Notes: generated from the sequence alone by a model not told the origin. Shown: positions 53,023 to 62,533, counted from the stretch's first letter. The stretch is 64,000 bases of DNA from Trebonia kvetii (GCF_007827045.1 NZ_RPFW01000001.1:596519-660518), one strand, 5' to 3'. Numbers and translations are program-made.

Positions 53023-55587
53023 ATGCAGGTTGCGGAAATCACCAGGGACGAAACGGCACAGCGGGCCGCCCTGCTTCGAGTGGATTCCTACGACGTCGAG
53101 CTGGACCTGACTGGCGGGGCGGAGAACTTCCGCTCGACCTCGGTGATCGTCTTCGACTGCGCCCAGCCCGGTGTGGCCACCTACGCCGACCTGATCGCCG
53201 AACGGGTCCGCGAGATCACGCTCAACGGCGCGTCCCTTGACCCCGCCGCCGTGTATGCGCAGGGGCGGATCGCGCTGAGCGGACTAGCGTCCCGCAACGA
53301 ACTGCGGGTCGTCGCCGACTGCGGCTACGCCGGCGACGGTTCCGGACTGATGAGAACGCAGGACAGCGCCGACGGCAGGAGCTACCTGTCCACTCAGTTC
53401 GAGGCCGCCGGCGCCCGTAAGGTCTTCGCCTGCTTTGAGCAGCCCGACCTCAAGGCCGAGTTCACCTTTCACGTCAGGGTGCCGGGGCGCGTGATCGTGG
53501 TGTCGAACCAGCCGGCGTCGCGGCCGGAACCGGCCGGGGACGGCAGCGCCGTGTGGCATTTCCCGGCGACGCCGCGGATCTCCACCTACCTGACGGCCAT
53601 CGCCGCCGGCGAGTACCACCTGGTCACGGACTCGCACACCACGCCGTCAGGCCAGGTGGTCCCGCTGGGCCTGGCTTGCCGCCGGTCGCTAGCCGAGTTC
53701 CTCGACGCTGACGAGATCTTCGCTATCACCCGGGCGGGCCTGGACTACTTCACCGGCCTGTTCGGGATGGGCTACCCGTTCGCCAAGTATGACCAGGTGT
53801 TCGTGACCGACAGCCCAGGCGCGATGGAGAACCCCGGCTGCGTCACCATCACCGAGCAGATGCTGTTCCGGTCCAAGGTCACCGACACGGTGCGCGAGCT
53901 GCGGGCGGATCTCATCCTGCACGAGATGGCGCACATGTGGTTCGGCGACCTGGTCACGATGACGTGGTGGAACGACTTGTGGCTGAACGAGTCGTTCGCC
54001 GAGATGTGCGCCACCCAGGCGAGCGCCGAGGCGACCAGGTTCACCGACGCGTGGATCACGTTCTGCGGCGGCCGCAAGGCCTGGGGATACGGCCAGGACC
54101 AGCTGCCCTCGACCCATCCGATCGCCGCCGACGCCCCCACGCTCAGCGTCGCGGAGTCCAATTTCGACGGGATCAGCTACGCCAAGGGCGCGGCGGTGCT
54201 CAAGCAGCTAGTGGCCTACCTGGGCCGGGACAACTTCTTCGCCGGGATCCGCGCCTACCTGGCCGGGCACGCCTGGGGCAACGCCACCCTGGCCGACCTG
54301 CTGCGGGCGCTTGAGGCAAGCTCAGGCAAGCCCCTGGGCGACTGGTCGAAGGCCTGGCTGCAGACCGCGGGGCCGAACACGCTGCGCAGCGAGTTCGGCA
54401 GCGACGACCGGGGCTGCTTCACCGACTTCGCCGTGCTGCAGGAGGCGACGGCCGAGCACCTGGTGCTGCGGCCGCATCACATCGCGATCGGGCTGTACAA
54501 CCGGGTCAGCAATGACGCAGACGGCAGCGACGCGCTGGTGCGCACGCACCGGGTCGAGGTCGAGGTGGCCGGCGCGCGGACGCCGGTGCCGGACCTCGCC
54601 GGCCTGCCGCAGCCGGACCTGCTGCTGCTCAACGACGATGACCTCGGCTACGCGATCGTCAGGTTCGACGAGCGCTCGCTGACCACGCTGACCACCTCCA
54701 TCGGGGCGTTCCGCGACGGGCTGGCGCGGACCATCTGCTGGAGCGCGGTGATGGACATGGCGGCCCAGGCCGAGTTGTCGGTGCCTGCCTTCGTGAAGAT
54801 CGTGACCGCGGGCATGGGCCATGAGCCGTCGGTCTCGTTGCTGCAGCAGCTGCACCGGTTCACCGCGCAGCGCATGACGACCTCGGCCGACCCGGCGTGG
54901 GCGACGGACGGCAAACGGCAGCTCGCCGCCGCGGGCGTCAACCTCCTTCGGTCCGCCGAGCCGGGCAGCGACCACCAGCTTGCCTGGGCGCAGCTGCTCG
55001 GCTGGTCCGCGACCTCCGAGGACCAGCTCGACCTGCTGGCCGGGCTGCTCGACGGCAGCCAGCAGGTCGCGGGGCTGAACGTGGACACCGAGCTGCGCTG
55101 GACCCTGCTTGCCCGGCTGGTCGCGATGGGGCGCGCCGGGCAGGCGCAGATCGAGGCCGAGCTCGAACGCGACGACACCAACACCGGACGCAAACACGCG
55201 GCGGCCTGCCGTGCCGCGATACCCGACGCCGACCACAAGGCCCAGGCGTGGCGGCTGCTCACCTCGCCCGGCGAGCTCGGGATCGAGGAGACAGTCGAGG
55301 TCGGGATGGCGTTCAACCAGGTGGAGCACGCCGCATTGCTCGCCCCTTACGCGGACGCCTTCTTCGACCAGTTCCCCGCGGTCTGGGCGGCTCGCGACGG
55401 CCTGGTCAGGGTGGTCTTCGGCATGGTGCTGTTCCCCTTTTCCGCCGCCTCGCCTGAGCTGCTTGAGCGGGCAGACGCGTTCCTGGCCGAGCACGGTCAG
55501 GACGCCGCCCTGTGCCGGGCCGTGATCGAGGGACGCGACGTCGCCGCGAAAGCGTTGCGGGCACGGAAGCTGCCGGACGCCCGATAG
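53023..55587 (+). CDS. pepN: Aminopeptidase N (M1 family)
   Basis: The 854-residue zinc metallopeptidase removes N-terminal residues from peptides in the cytoplasm. GAMEN (266-270) binds the substrate N-terminus, HEMAH (300-304) with Glu323 in LNESFAE binds zinc, and the length and C-terminal ERAP1-like domain fit actinobacterial PepN. ATG 53023 is the first Met of the conserved region. It is a housekeeping gene and marks chromosomal backbone between accessory patches. Confidence 0.97.
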   Translation: MQVAEITRDETAQRAALLRVDSYDVELDLTGGAENFRSTSVIVFDCAQPGVATYADLIAERVREITLNGASLDPAAVYAQGRIALSGLASRNELRVVADCGYAGDGSGLMRTQDSADGRSYLSTQFEAAGARKVFACFEQPDLKAEFTFHVRVPGRVIVVSNQPASRPEPAGDGSAVWHFPATPRISTYLTAIAAGEYHLVTDSHTTPSGQVVPLGLACRRSLAEFLDADEIFAITRAGLDYFTGLFGMGYPFAKYDQVFVTDSPGAMENPGCVTITEQMLFRSKVTDTVRELRADLILHEMAHMWFGDLVTMTWWNDLWLNESFAEMCATQASAEATRFTDAWITFCGGRKAWGYGQDQLPSTHPIAADAPTLSVAESNFDGISYAKGAAVLKQLVAYLGRDNFFAGIRAYLAGHAWGNATLADLLRALEASSGKPLGDWSKAWLQTAGPNTLRSEFGSDDRGCFTDFAVLQEATAEHLVLRPHHIAIGLYNRVSNDADGSDALVRTHRVEVEVAGARTPVPDLAGLPQPDLLLLNDDDLGYAIVRFDERSLTTLTTSIGAFRDGLARTICWSAVMDMAAQAELSVPAFVKIVTAGMGHEPSVSLLQQLHRFTAQRMTTSADPAWATDGKRQLAAAGVNLLRSAEPGSDHQLAWAQLLGWSATSEDQLDLLAGLLDGSQQVAGLNVDTELRWTLLARLVAMGRAGQAQIEAELERDDTNTGRKHAAACRAAIPDADHKAQAWRLLTSPGELGIEETVEVGMAFNQVEHAALLAPYADAFFDQFPAVWAARDGLVRVVFGMVLFPFSAASPELLERADAFLAEHGQDAALCRAVIEGRDVAAKALRARKLPDAR

Positions 55588-55604
55588 CGCTGGGACTCGC
55601 AGGC

Positions 55605-56684
55605 GTGAACTTGACATCGTCGCCGGCCGTCGCCAACGTGTTGCACGTGAATCAGGGCAGGCGCGGCAGGGTACTGGTTACCGGGGCCACGGGCTTCGTG
55701 GCGGGGCACTGCATCGGCGACCTGCTCGCGCGCGGGTACGACGTGCGCGGCACCGTACGGAACCTCAAGACGGCCGACATCGCGCACCTGCGCCCGGCGA
55801 TCGACCAGGCCAGCGGCGCGTTCGAGCTGGCCGAGGCCACCCTGGACGCCGACGAGGGCTGGGCCGAGGCGGTGAACGGGTGCGACTACGTGCTGCACGT
55901 CGCCTCGCCAATCCCCTTCAAGGCACCCAGGCACGAGGACGAGGTGATCCGCCCGGCCGTCGGCGGCACCACCCGCGTGCTCACGGCGGCCGCCAAGGCA
56001 GGGGTGAAGCGCGTGGTGTGCACCTCATCCCTGGACGTGGTCACCCGCAATAGGGCGACAGCGACGCGGCAGCGGACCGAGGCGGACTGGTCGGAACTGG
56101 CCGAGTGCAGCGCCTATGCCAAGAGCAAGCTGCTGGCAGAAAAGCGGGCCTGGAACCTCGCCGCCGACCACGGCATCGAGCTGACCGTCGTCCACCCCGG
56201 CGCGATCATCGGCCCGCCGCTGCAGGCTAAGCGGGACAGCTCCGCCGATATCGTGCGCCGCATGCTGGCCGGCGAGATGCCCGTGATACCGCCGCTGCAC
56301 CTGGCGTTCACCGACGTCCGCGACCTCGCAGCCGGGCACCGTCTCGCCCTGGAGGTCCCCGCGGCAAAGGGGAACAGGTACATCTTCGCCAACGGCCACC
56401 TGCCGATGACCGGCATCGCCGCGATTCTCAAGGAGGAATACGGCCCGCGCGGCTACAAGATCGCCACCCGGCCGCTGCCGGCCTGGGTCCTGCGGGCCGC
56501 CGCCCGCGTGAACAGCGAGGCGAAACTCGGCGCCGACATGCTGGGCATCCAGCACGATGTCACCGCCGAGAAGGCCGTGCGCGAACTCGGCTGGACCCCG
56601 CGATCGCTGCGCCAATCGGTCCTCGACACCGCCGAGTCACTGATCAGCGCGGGCATTATCCGGCCGAGAAAACCGTCGAAATAA
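55605..56684 (+). CDS. NAD-dependent epimerase/dehydratase (extended SDR, DFR-like)
   Basis: This protein of about 359 residues has the Rossmann start RVLVTGATGFVAGHCIGDLL (GxxGxxG), VCTSSLDVVTRN and an active-site Ser/Tyr segment ECSAYAKSKLLAE (YxxxK). This places it with dihydroflavonol-reductase-like extended SDRs that reduce carbonyls. The start could be GTG 55605 or GTG 55647; the latter removes a 14-residue leader of doubtful value. It follows pepN by 17 bp. Substrate unknown. Confidence 0.88.
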   Translation: MNLTSSPAVANVLHVNQGRRGRVLVTGATGFVAGHCIGDLLARGYDVRGTVRNLKTADIAHLRPAIDQASGAFELAEATLDADEGWAEAVNGCDYVLHVASPIPFKAPRHEDEVIRPAVGGTTRVLTAAAKAGVKRVVCTSSLDVVTRNRATATRQRTEADWSELAECSAYAKSKLLAEKRAWNLAADHGIELTVVHPGAIIGPPLQAKRDSSADIVRRMLAGEMPVIPPLHLAFTDVRDLAAGHRLALEVPAAKGNRYIFANGHLPMTGIAAILKEEYGPRGYKIATRPLPAWVLRAAARVNSEAKLGADMLGIQHDVTAEKAVRELGWTPRSLRQSVLDTAESLISAGIIRPRKPSK

Positions 56685-56693
56685 CTCTCCCTT

Positions 56694-56709
56694 ATCCCGA
56701 ACGGGTTCG
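56694..56709. repeat. Intergenic 16-bp motif, copy D (reverse)
   Basis: ATCCCGAACGGGTTCG is the exact complement of copies A and B and lies between two converging genes (SDR and Mrr). Confidence 0.6.
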
Positions 56710-56741
56710 TGTTCCACCTGCCACCGGAAACGGCGTGGACG

Positions 56742-57955
56742 TCAGCGCGGAGGCGGCTTGGGGAGGCTGATCAGGACGTCCAGGCCTAGGTGCTCCTTGC
56801 AGAGGTACTTGATGTGCTCGCATTCCATGATTTCGATGCGGCCGTGGCGGGTTGCGAAGGCGTGGCCGTCCTTGGTGACCCAGGACGTGGTGACGAGGAT
56901 GCCCTTCGTGGCGTGCTTATCTTCCATGACGCCGGCCAGCGCGCGGATTGCCTCGACGCCCACGGCGTTGCGGTAGCGCTTGGCCTGGATGATGCACATG
57001 CCGCCGAACACCGCATCCTTGTTCACCGCAACGGCGTCGACGCCGTCGTCCTTGATGGCTTCGGTGTTCCAGGCTTGCATGCCCATTTCCTCGAAGATCT
57101 GGCGTACCAGGTGCTCGAACGCGTACGGGGCCATCGCGAGAAGGTCCTGGCGGCTGTCCAGCCCGGCGACAACGTCCATCCCTTCAACGAACTTGAACCG
57201 GGTCAGCAGGGAGTCGAAGTCCACGGTGGGCCGCACGGGCTCCAAGTCGTATGGGTGCGGTGAGACTAGGGCGTTAAGGCGCTTGAGGCAGGCCACGGGG
57301 TCGAGTTCAGCCAGCACGAATGGGCCAAATACTTCTCGCTGCGCGCTCACCTGGAGCAGTAGCGGCCGGATCGGCTGGCCTGTCGCGGCATCTTTCGTGG
57401 AGACATAGCCGTAGAAGGTCACTAGGTCGATTGCACTGCCAGGCGTGGAGACGAGGATTTCATGGATGGTGCGCAGCGCCACTTGCGCGATCACCACACG
57501 GTAGCGCTCCTTGATCTCCTTTTCCGCGCGAGGTAGGGCATCAATGGCATCCCGGGAGGCCACATACCGGAAGTCGCGGTCCAGCGGGATCACCGATTGC
57601 GGGGGCAACTCCCATTCGATGACGGCCTCCCGCGGATCTGGCCGGTACACGGCGCGTGTCTGATGCGGGAACCCCTCGGGATATATCGACGAGTCCAAGA
57701 CGAGGGTGCAGAACCTGGTGACGGCCTCAGGGTCCCCGGCACGGCAGTCCCGCTGGAACTGATCGACCCCGGCATTGTGCTCGGCGACGGCCGCGGCGTT
57801 TGCATCGGCGGCCTTGGCGTAGGCGGCGCGCTGCTCTGCCAGTTGCCGGCGTCGGTCAGATTCTGCGGCCGTGTGCTGCTCGACAGCCCGGTCGTAGGCG
57901 GCGCGGGCAGCCTTCAGCTGGCCCTCGAAACGGGCCCTGCCGCCGAAGACCTTGC
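56742..57955 (-). pseudogene. Mrr-type restriction endonuclease, C-terminal part (split by IS)
   Basis: The frame is open from the IS junction at 57955 to 56742. It encodes the end of a coiled-coil (AAYDRAVEQHTAAESDRRRQ, QLAEQRAAYAKAADANAAAV), a middle region with LVLDSSIYPEGFPHQT, and the Mrr catalytic domain: YAFEHLVRQIFEEMGMQAWN, then DDGVDAVAVN and CIIQAKRYRNAVG (the D...QxK site of Mrr-type PD-(D/E)XK nucleases). Mrr enzymes cut modified foreign DNA. A TTG at 57698 could restart translation of the catalytic part. With one copy of the CTAG duplication removed, the two parts join in frame to a 548-residue protein. Confidence 0.85.
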
Positions 57956-58042
57956 CTAGTACTCCAGCCGTAGATCGTGATCTGGCTTAGATGGGCGGGA
58001 GCCGGGCCGACTGGGGCGAAGGTGGTCTGGGAGGCTGGTTGC

Positions 58043-58243
58043 ATGACTGTTCCCCCGGATGGGCTGCCGGTGTACCGAGTCCTTACTGGCCCTGATGACG
58101 CGGCGTTCTGCCGTCGGGTCAGCGATGCGATTGCCTTGGGGTACCGCCTCCACGAAGGTCCCGCTGTGACGTTCAACGGCGAGCGAGTGATCGTTGCGCA
58201 GGCGCTGGTATGGCAGGGAGCCGGTGAGCTTCCTGCGGGCTAG
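58043..58243 (+). CDS. DUF1737 domain protein carried by the IS
   Basis: The 66-residue product is a complete DUF1737 domain: VYRVLTGPDDAAFCRRVSDA, IALGYRLHEGPAVTFNGERV, then AQALVW. ATG 58043 has GGGAGG 8 nt upstream. The gene lies between the left inverted repeat and the transposase, in the same direction, so it moves with the element. DUF1737 proteins are small, of unknown function and usually free-standing; a role in transposition, or simple cargo, is open. Confidence 0.8.
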   Translation: MTVPPDGLPVYRVLTGPDDAAFCRRVSDAIALGYRLHEGPAVTFNGERVIVAQALVWQGAGELPAG

Positions 58244-58328
58244 CGCGCAGCACGCCCGGCCGCGGGCTCGTGATCGCAGGCGTGTCGGTGCTGGAAACTG
58301 GACGGCCACCGTCTGATCATCGCGGTTT

Positions 58329-59648
58329 GTGACGACTCGTGATGATCTTCTGGTGGCCGCTGGCCCCAGCGTAAACCCCGGCCGGTGGCTGGGGATACTC
58401 GATGACCTGATGGCCCGGGCGGGATCCCGTTTCCGCAGGGTGGAGCCGCGCAGGCGGGCGCGGGCGTTCGTACTTGGCCTGCTGTCGGAGCTGCCGAAGG
58501 TGAACTGCTGGACGATCGCCGAGCAGGCCGGCGATTCCTCGCCGGACGGGATGCAGCACCTGCTTGCCCGGGCGAAATGGGACGCCGGCGGGGTCCGCGA
58601 CGACGTGCGCGGGTGCATCGTCGACGTCCTGGGGGATCCCGGGGCGGTGCTGGTCATCGACGAGACCGGGGACCTGAAGAAGGGCACCGCCACCGCAGGC
58701 GTGCAGCGGCAGTACACCGGCACAGCCGGCCGGATCGAGAACGCGCAGGTCGCGGTCTACCTCGGCTACGCCGCCCGGGGCGGGCGGGCCCTGATCGACC
58801 GGGAGCTGTACCTGCCGAAGTCCTGGACCTCTGACCTGGCCCGCTGCGCGGCGGCCGGGATCCCCGACGGCACGGCGTTCGCGACGAAGCCGCAGCTCGC
58901 GAGGCAGATGATCGAGCGGGCGGTCAGCGCGGGCGTGCCGTTCGCCTGGGTCGCCGGCGACGAGGTTTACGGAGATAACGGCTCTCTGCGCGGCTGGCTG
59001 GAAGAGGACGGCATCGCCTACGTGCTCGCGGTCGCCTGCCGGCACATGGTCCCCGCCGGCGGCGGCCGCACCCTGCGGGCCGATGAGCTGGCCGCCCGGC
59101 TGCCGAAACGCGCCTGGCAGCGGCTGCCGGCCGGGCAGGGCGCCAAAGGCCAGCGCTGGTACGACTGGGCCTGGATCACTGTCGCTGATGACCGGCCCGG
59201 GCACCGGCACCTGCTGGTGCGCCGCAACCGCTCCACCGGGGAACTGGCCTTCTACCGCTGCTACGGCCCGCAGCCGGTCACGCTCGCCGCCCTGGTCCAG
59301 ACCGCCGGGCTGCGCTGGACCATCGAGGAGAACTTCCAGGCCGGCAAAGGGCTGACCGGCCTGGACGAGCACCAGGTCCGCCGCTGGACCTCCTGGTACC
59401 GGTGGGTCACCCTGGCCATGCTCGCCGCTGCCGTCCTGGCCATCGCCACCGCGACCGAGGACGCCGCCCCCGACGGCCTGATCCCGCTGACCAGGAACGA
59501 GATCGCCCACCTGCTCGCCACCGTCATCATCCGGCCCGGCCACGGCACCGCCCATCGGCTGCACTGGTCACGCTGGCGCCGCCGCCACCAGCACCGAGCA
59601 CGGACCTGCCACTACAAACGGCAAGCGGCCCAAGATCAGTCAACATAA
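58329..59648 (+). CDS. IS701-family DDE transposase
   Basis: The 439-residue transposase has the family's N-terminal RRRARAFVLGLLSELPKVNC with WTIAEQAGDSSPDGMQHLLA, the first catalytic Asp in AVLVIDETGDLKKGT, the second in FAWVAGDEVYGDNGSLRGWL, and the Glu in LRWTIEENFQAGKGLTGLD. GTG 58329 is the best start. The reading frame is intact and ends at the beginning of the right inverted repeat (59648). A recent insertion is likely because the ends and target duplication are perfect. Confidence 0.93.
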   Translation: MTTRDDLLVAAGPSVNPGRWLGILDDLMARAGSRFRRVEPRRRARAFVLGLLSELPKVNCWTIAEQAGDSSPDGMQHLLARAKWDAGGVRDDVRGCIVDVLGDPGAVLVIDETGDLKKGTATAGVQRQYTGTAGRIENAQVAVYLGYAARGGRALIDRELYLPKSWTSDLARCAAAGIPDGTAFATKPQLARQMIERAVSAGVPFAWVAGDEVYGDNGSLRGWLEEDGIAYVLAVACRHMVPAGGGRTLRADELAARLPKRAWQRLPAGQGAKGQRWYDWAWITVADDRPGHRHLLVRRNRSTGELAFYRCYGPQPVTLAALVQTAGLRWTIEENFQAGKGLTGLDEHQVRRWTSWYRWVTLAMLAAAVLAIATATEDAAPDGLIPLTRNEIAHLLATVIIRPGHGTAHRLHWSRWRRRHQHRARTCHYKRQAAQDQST

Positions 59649-59666
59649 CGATCTACGGCTGGAGTA

Positions 59667-60099
59667 CTAGGCCGGACGGTTCCGCAGGGGCGAAATCCTC
59701 CCACACCGGAGGCGGCAACTGCTTGCCCCAGTGGCCAGCGTCAAACGCCGGGTAGGAGTCGGTCCTCCGCAGGGAAGGGAACGTGACGACTGGCCGCTCA
59801 CGGATGCCGGCCTTGAGCAGGCCGTCGAGTTCGGCAATGCAGGCACGGACATCTTCTGCCATGGCAGCGGCCTCTGCCTTACGGTCCTCAACGTAGAGCT
59901 TCGTCCGTTCCCGCTCATCGGAAGCAGCCTGGCGCTTCCGGTCTCGGTCAGCCTTGGCTGCGTCGCGGGCTGCCCGCGCCTCGGCCTGCCGGAATTCACG
60001 GAACTGCCGCTCGCGATGGCGTGCCTGCCTTGCACGCTCCTGCTGTATCTCCGCCCACAGTCCCTGCCGCTTCGCCACACCGACCCCAGCCACGGCCAT
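59667..60099 (-). pseudogene. Mrr-type restriction endonuclease, N-terminal part (split by IS)
   Basis: ATG 60099 opens a helical, charged region (RARQARHRERQFREFRQAEA, RAARDAAKADRDRKRQAASD) and continues into RACIAELDGLLKAGI and a proline-rich stretch. This is the arrangement at the start of actinobacterial Mrr proteins with an N-terminal coiled coil. The frame meets the IS at 59,667-59,670. Beyond the element it resumes in the same phase at 57955, so the gene was whole before insertion. The remaining N-terminal piece lacks the catalytic domain. Confidence 0.85.
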
Positions 60100-60303
60100 G
60101 CCCGCACCTTCTTCGCGAGCCCCTAATGCGAACTGTGACCAAACAAAGTCAAATTGTGAAGATGTCGCCAGGCCGGAATTACGGCAATTTCGACATCTGG
60201 CATTGAAGTGCCTGCGGTGGCTCTAGTTGACGTCTGCGAGTGGCGGTTGAAGGAATGCCCCTAAGCGACACGCGTTTCTGGCAACTTTGCCAAACGCAAC
60301 CAT

Positions 60304-60909
60304 TTACCAGGCGCGGGCGCGGCTGAGCTGGGCTTCGGTTTCACGGGTGATCGCGACCGCATCAGTGGCGGTCGTGATGAGGGAGCAGCCGGCATCGCGG
60401 TAGCGGCGGGCTGTCGTGCCGTCGGTGGCGTGCACCCCGACCGGTTTGCCAACGGTCGCGCAGGCAGCCCAGACGCGTTGCAGGACCCGGTTCAGTACCG
60501 GGTCATCTGGGCTGGGGTCACAACCCAGGGAGAGCGACAGGTCACCGGGGCCAACGTAGAGGCCGTCGACGCCGTCGACGGCCAGTGTGGCCTCCAGGTC
60601 GGCGACGGCGTCGGCCGACTCGGCCATGACGAGGCAGAAGGGCTCCGCAACGGCCAGCACCCCGCCCGCGGACCGGTGGCCGAAGGGCGGATATCGCACC
60701 GCGCCTACTACCTGGAGAGCCTGGGCGGCCGACTCGACGTTCGGGACGATGACACCCTCACAGCCCAGGTCGAGAGCCCGTCCGATATCAGCGGTGTGCG
60801 CATGGCGGACGCGGGCGACGGGATGACCGACCAGGCACCGTACAGAGGTTCGCGGGTGACGAGACGGGAGCGGAAGGAAGCGGCCGTTGGCATAGCGCCA
60901 GCGAACCAC
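60304..60909 (-). pseudogene. HpcH/HpaI aldolase family, N-terminally truncated
   Basis: The fragment matches the C-terminal two thirds of these class II pyruvate aldolases: DIGRALDLGCEGVIVPNVES, RYPPFGHRSAGG, VAVDGVDGLYVGPGDLSLSL. The N-terminal strands with the catalytic His and Arg are missing, and the first 25 residues after ATG 60909 do not fit the family. The hipA gene ends 79 bp upstream, so a deletion or insertion probably removed the start. The product is likely inactive. Confidence 0.65.
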
Positions 60910-60987
60910 ACCCGCCGGGGCGCGATCAGCAGATTGACCACGCTAAGGCCAGGCGAATTCGGGGGCCAGGTGAAACACTCGGGCATT

Positions 60988-62247
60988 TCAGCGCTGGTTC
61001 CTTTTGAGCTGCTCGGCCTGTTTGCGGATGACGGCAAGGACGCGCTCATCGCCGGGCGCTTCCGGGATAGCACCGAGCAGTCGGTCGAGTGTCTCAACGA
61101 CGACTGATGAGGCTGTGCGCCGCCTGATGCCCCAGGAGACTGCCTCGTCGATGAGGCTGGCAGCAGTTACCTTCTGGATATCGGCCTGCCCGCCGACCCG
61201 TTGACCCAGGTGGGTGTCGGCCCGCATTGGCTGGCCGGCGCCGTCCGTTAGCTCAAGGGCAATGGTAGAGAGCACGTCATAGAGCGGCGCGAGGGTAATC
61301 GCCGGGTTGTCCGGGTCGTGCAGGACGGAGAAGTTCTTGGCATGCGCGTCGGCGTTCCCGACGGCCATGTTGAACGTGGTGCGGCGCAGCAACCGAATCA
61401 CGTCCGCGGGGTCTGCGTAGTTTCGCAGCACGCCGGCAAGGTCGCGCAGCGCCGGGCCGCCCTGCTCCTCGTACTTCGTCGCAGGCGGCGTCGCGGTTGC
61501 CTGGCAGCCGTCCTCCTGATGCAACCGGGCAGGGAGCGTTTGCCCTGAGGCCGCAATCCTGTCGTAGCGCCTGACCGCGAGCACGGGCAGCCCGGCCACG
61601 TCGAGCAGTTCGGCCTGCGCGGCGTCGAGACCACAGGCTGCGGCGAGCCGCAGGCAGGTGGCCTCGTTGGCGGCCATTGCGTGCGGCCCGTCGGGCTTGA
61701 GAATCCATGTTGAGGGCGCGTCACCGTACGGCAGCTGCCAGGTCCCGTCTGCGGAGCGACCGAGGAGCGCCTTGCGCTGGAAGCCGGGCAGCGACGGGCG
61801 AAAGCCGCGCTCCGATGCGGCGCCCAGGGGCCGGGCGTCGAGGTTGCCGATCACCTGCCGGAGGTCGGCTGGGGTCATCGGCGTGTACCCGCAGTGGCCT
61901 GCGGCCCCAGGTTGTTCCCCGTCGGGGAGCAGCATGACCGCGCCCGCGCAGTCATGGCCGAATGCGGCGAGGATGCCGTAGGTGTCGACCGGTCGAACCC
62001 CGGCCAGGGCCGCCATCCGCGTGAGTGCGGGCCCTTCAGGCAGCATGTTCTCGAAGAAGTCCAGGCCGCGCATGTCCCGCGGGCCGGTCGGCGTCCCGAC
62101 CGGCAGTCCGACGGACAGGGCCGGGCTGCCAAGACCCCATCGCTCGACGCCCTCCGCATGCCATTCCATCCGGATACGGAACTCCGCGGCGGGTGTAAGC
62201 ACGGCGACCGGCGTCCCGTGCAGCCACGCTACGAGCCGGTCAGCCAT
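60988..62247 (-). CDS. hipA: HipA toxin kinase
   Basis: The 419-residue Ser/Thr kinase has the HipA N-domain (GLPVGTPTGPRDMRGLDFFE, NMLPEGPALTRMAALAG), the Gly-rich loop LPGFQRKALLG (153-163), WILKP lysine (184), catalytic NADAHAKNFS (298-307, with Asp300) and PLYD metal Asp (324). HipA kinases phosphorylate aminoacyl-tRNA synthetases and cause persistence. The start overlaps hipB by 8 bp. All catalytic residues seem intact, so the pair should be functional. Confidence 0.95.
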   Translation of the reverse strand: MADRLVAWLHGTPVAVLTPAAEFRIRMEWHAEGVERWGLGSPALSVGLPVGTPTGPRDMRGLDFFENMLPEGPALTRMAALAGVRPVDTYGILAAFGHDCAGAVMLLPDGEQPGAAGHCGYTPMTPADLRQVIGNLDARPLGAASERGFRPSLPGFQRKALLGRSADGTWQLPYGDAPSTWILKPDGPHAMAANEATCLRLAAACGLDAAQAELLDVAGLPVLAVRRYDRIAASGQTLPARLHQEDGCQATATPPATKYEEQGGPALRDLAGVLRNYADPADVIRLLRRTTFNMAVGNADAHAKNFSVLHDPDNPAITLAPLYDVLSTIALELTDGAGQPMRADTHLGQRVGGQADIQKVTAASLIDEAVSWGIRRRTASSVVVETLDRLLGAIPEAPGDERVLAVIRKQAEQLKRNQR

Positions 62248-62482
62248 GAGGCGCCCTCGGCCTGACGATGACCTCGCAGCCGACGAAGCGGAGCAGCCTT
62301 AGGGCATGGGTCAGCGAGCCGCCGAACTTGCCGCTCTCCAGGGACGACAGATAGGACTGCCCGATACCCGTCGCCTCGGCCGCCTCCGTTTGGGTCACCT
62401 CGGCCGCGGTCCGGAAGTGCTTCAGTGCCGCGCCCAGGTCCCGCGCGGTAGCCACCAGGTACTCGTCAGGCCGTATCACCAT
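62240..62482 (-). CDS. hipB: HipB antitoxin
   Basis: This 80-residue XRE repressor (TQTEAAEATGIGQSYLSSLE, SGKFGGSLTHALRLLRFVGC) binds HipA and the promoter. ATG 62482 overlaps one of three ATCACCA/TGGTGAT half-sites lying upstream, consistent with autorepression. Its end overlaps the hipA start, so the antitoxin is made first. Confidence 0.93.
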   Translation of the reverse strand: MVIRPDEYLVATARDLGAALKHFRTAAEVTQTEAAEATGIGQSYLSSLESGKFGGSLTHALRLLRFVGCEVIVRPRAPHG

Positions 62483-62533
62483 AGATCAATAATACTCGAC
62501 CATCAGTGTTTGGTGATATCGCCCATTGGTGAT
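62475..62533. promoter_or_regulatory. hipBA operator region
   Basis: Three matching 7-mers are arranged here: ATCACCA at 62475-62481, TGGTGAT at 62511-62517 and TGGTGAT at 62527-62533, around an AT-rich stretch (about 62483-62500). This is the expected form of HipB operator half-sites around the promoter. Confidence 0.6.

Larger units (their letters stand above)
57960..59666 (+). mobile_element. IS701-family insertion sequence, 1707 bp, with passenger gene
   Basis: The ends are perfect 19-bp inverted repeats TACTCCAGCCGTAGATCGT (57960-57978 and 59648-59666), flanked by the duplication CTAG (57956-57959, 59667-59670), the usual target of this family. The element carries two same-strand genes, a DUF1737 protein and the transposase, and interrupts an Mrr restriction gene. 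Confidence 0.92.

Noticed and set aside
58317..59564. Minus-strand frame of 415 codons across the IS701 transposase
   Set aside because: It is a shadow of the transposase.
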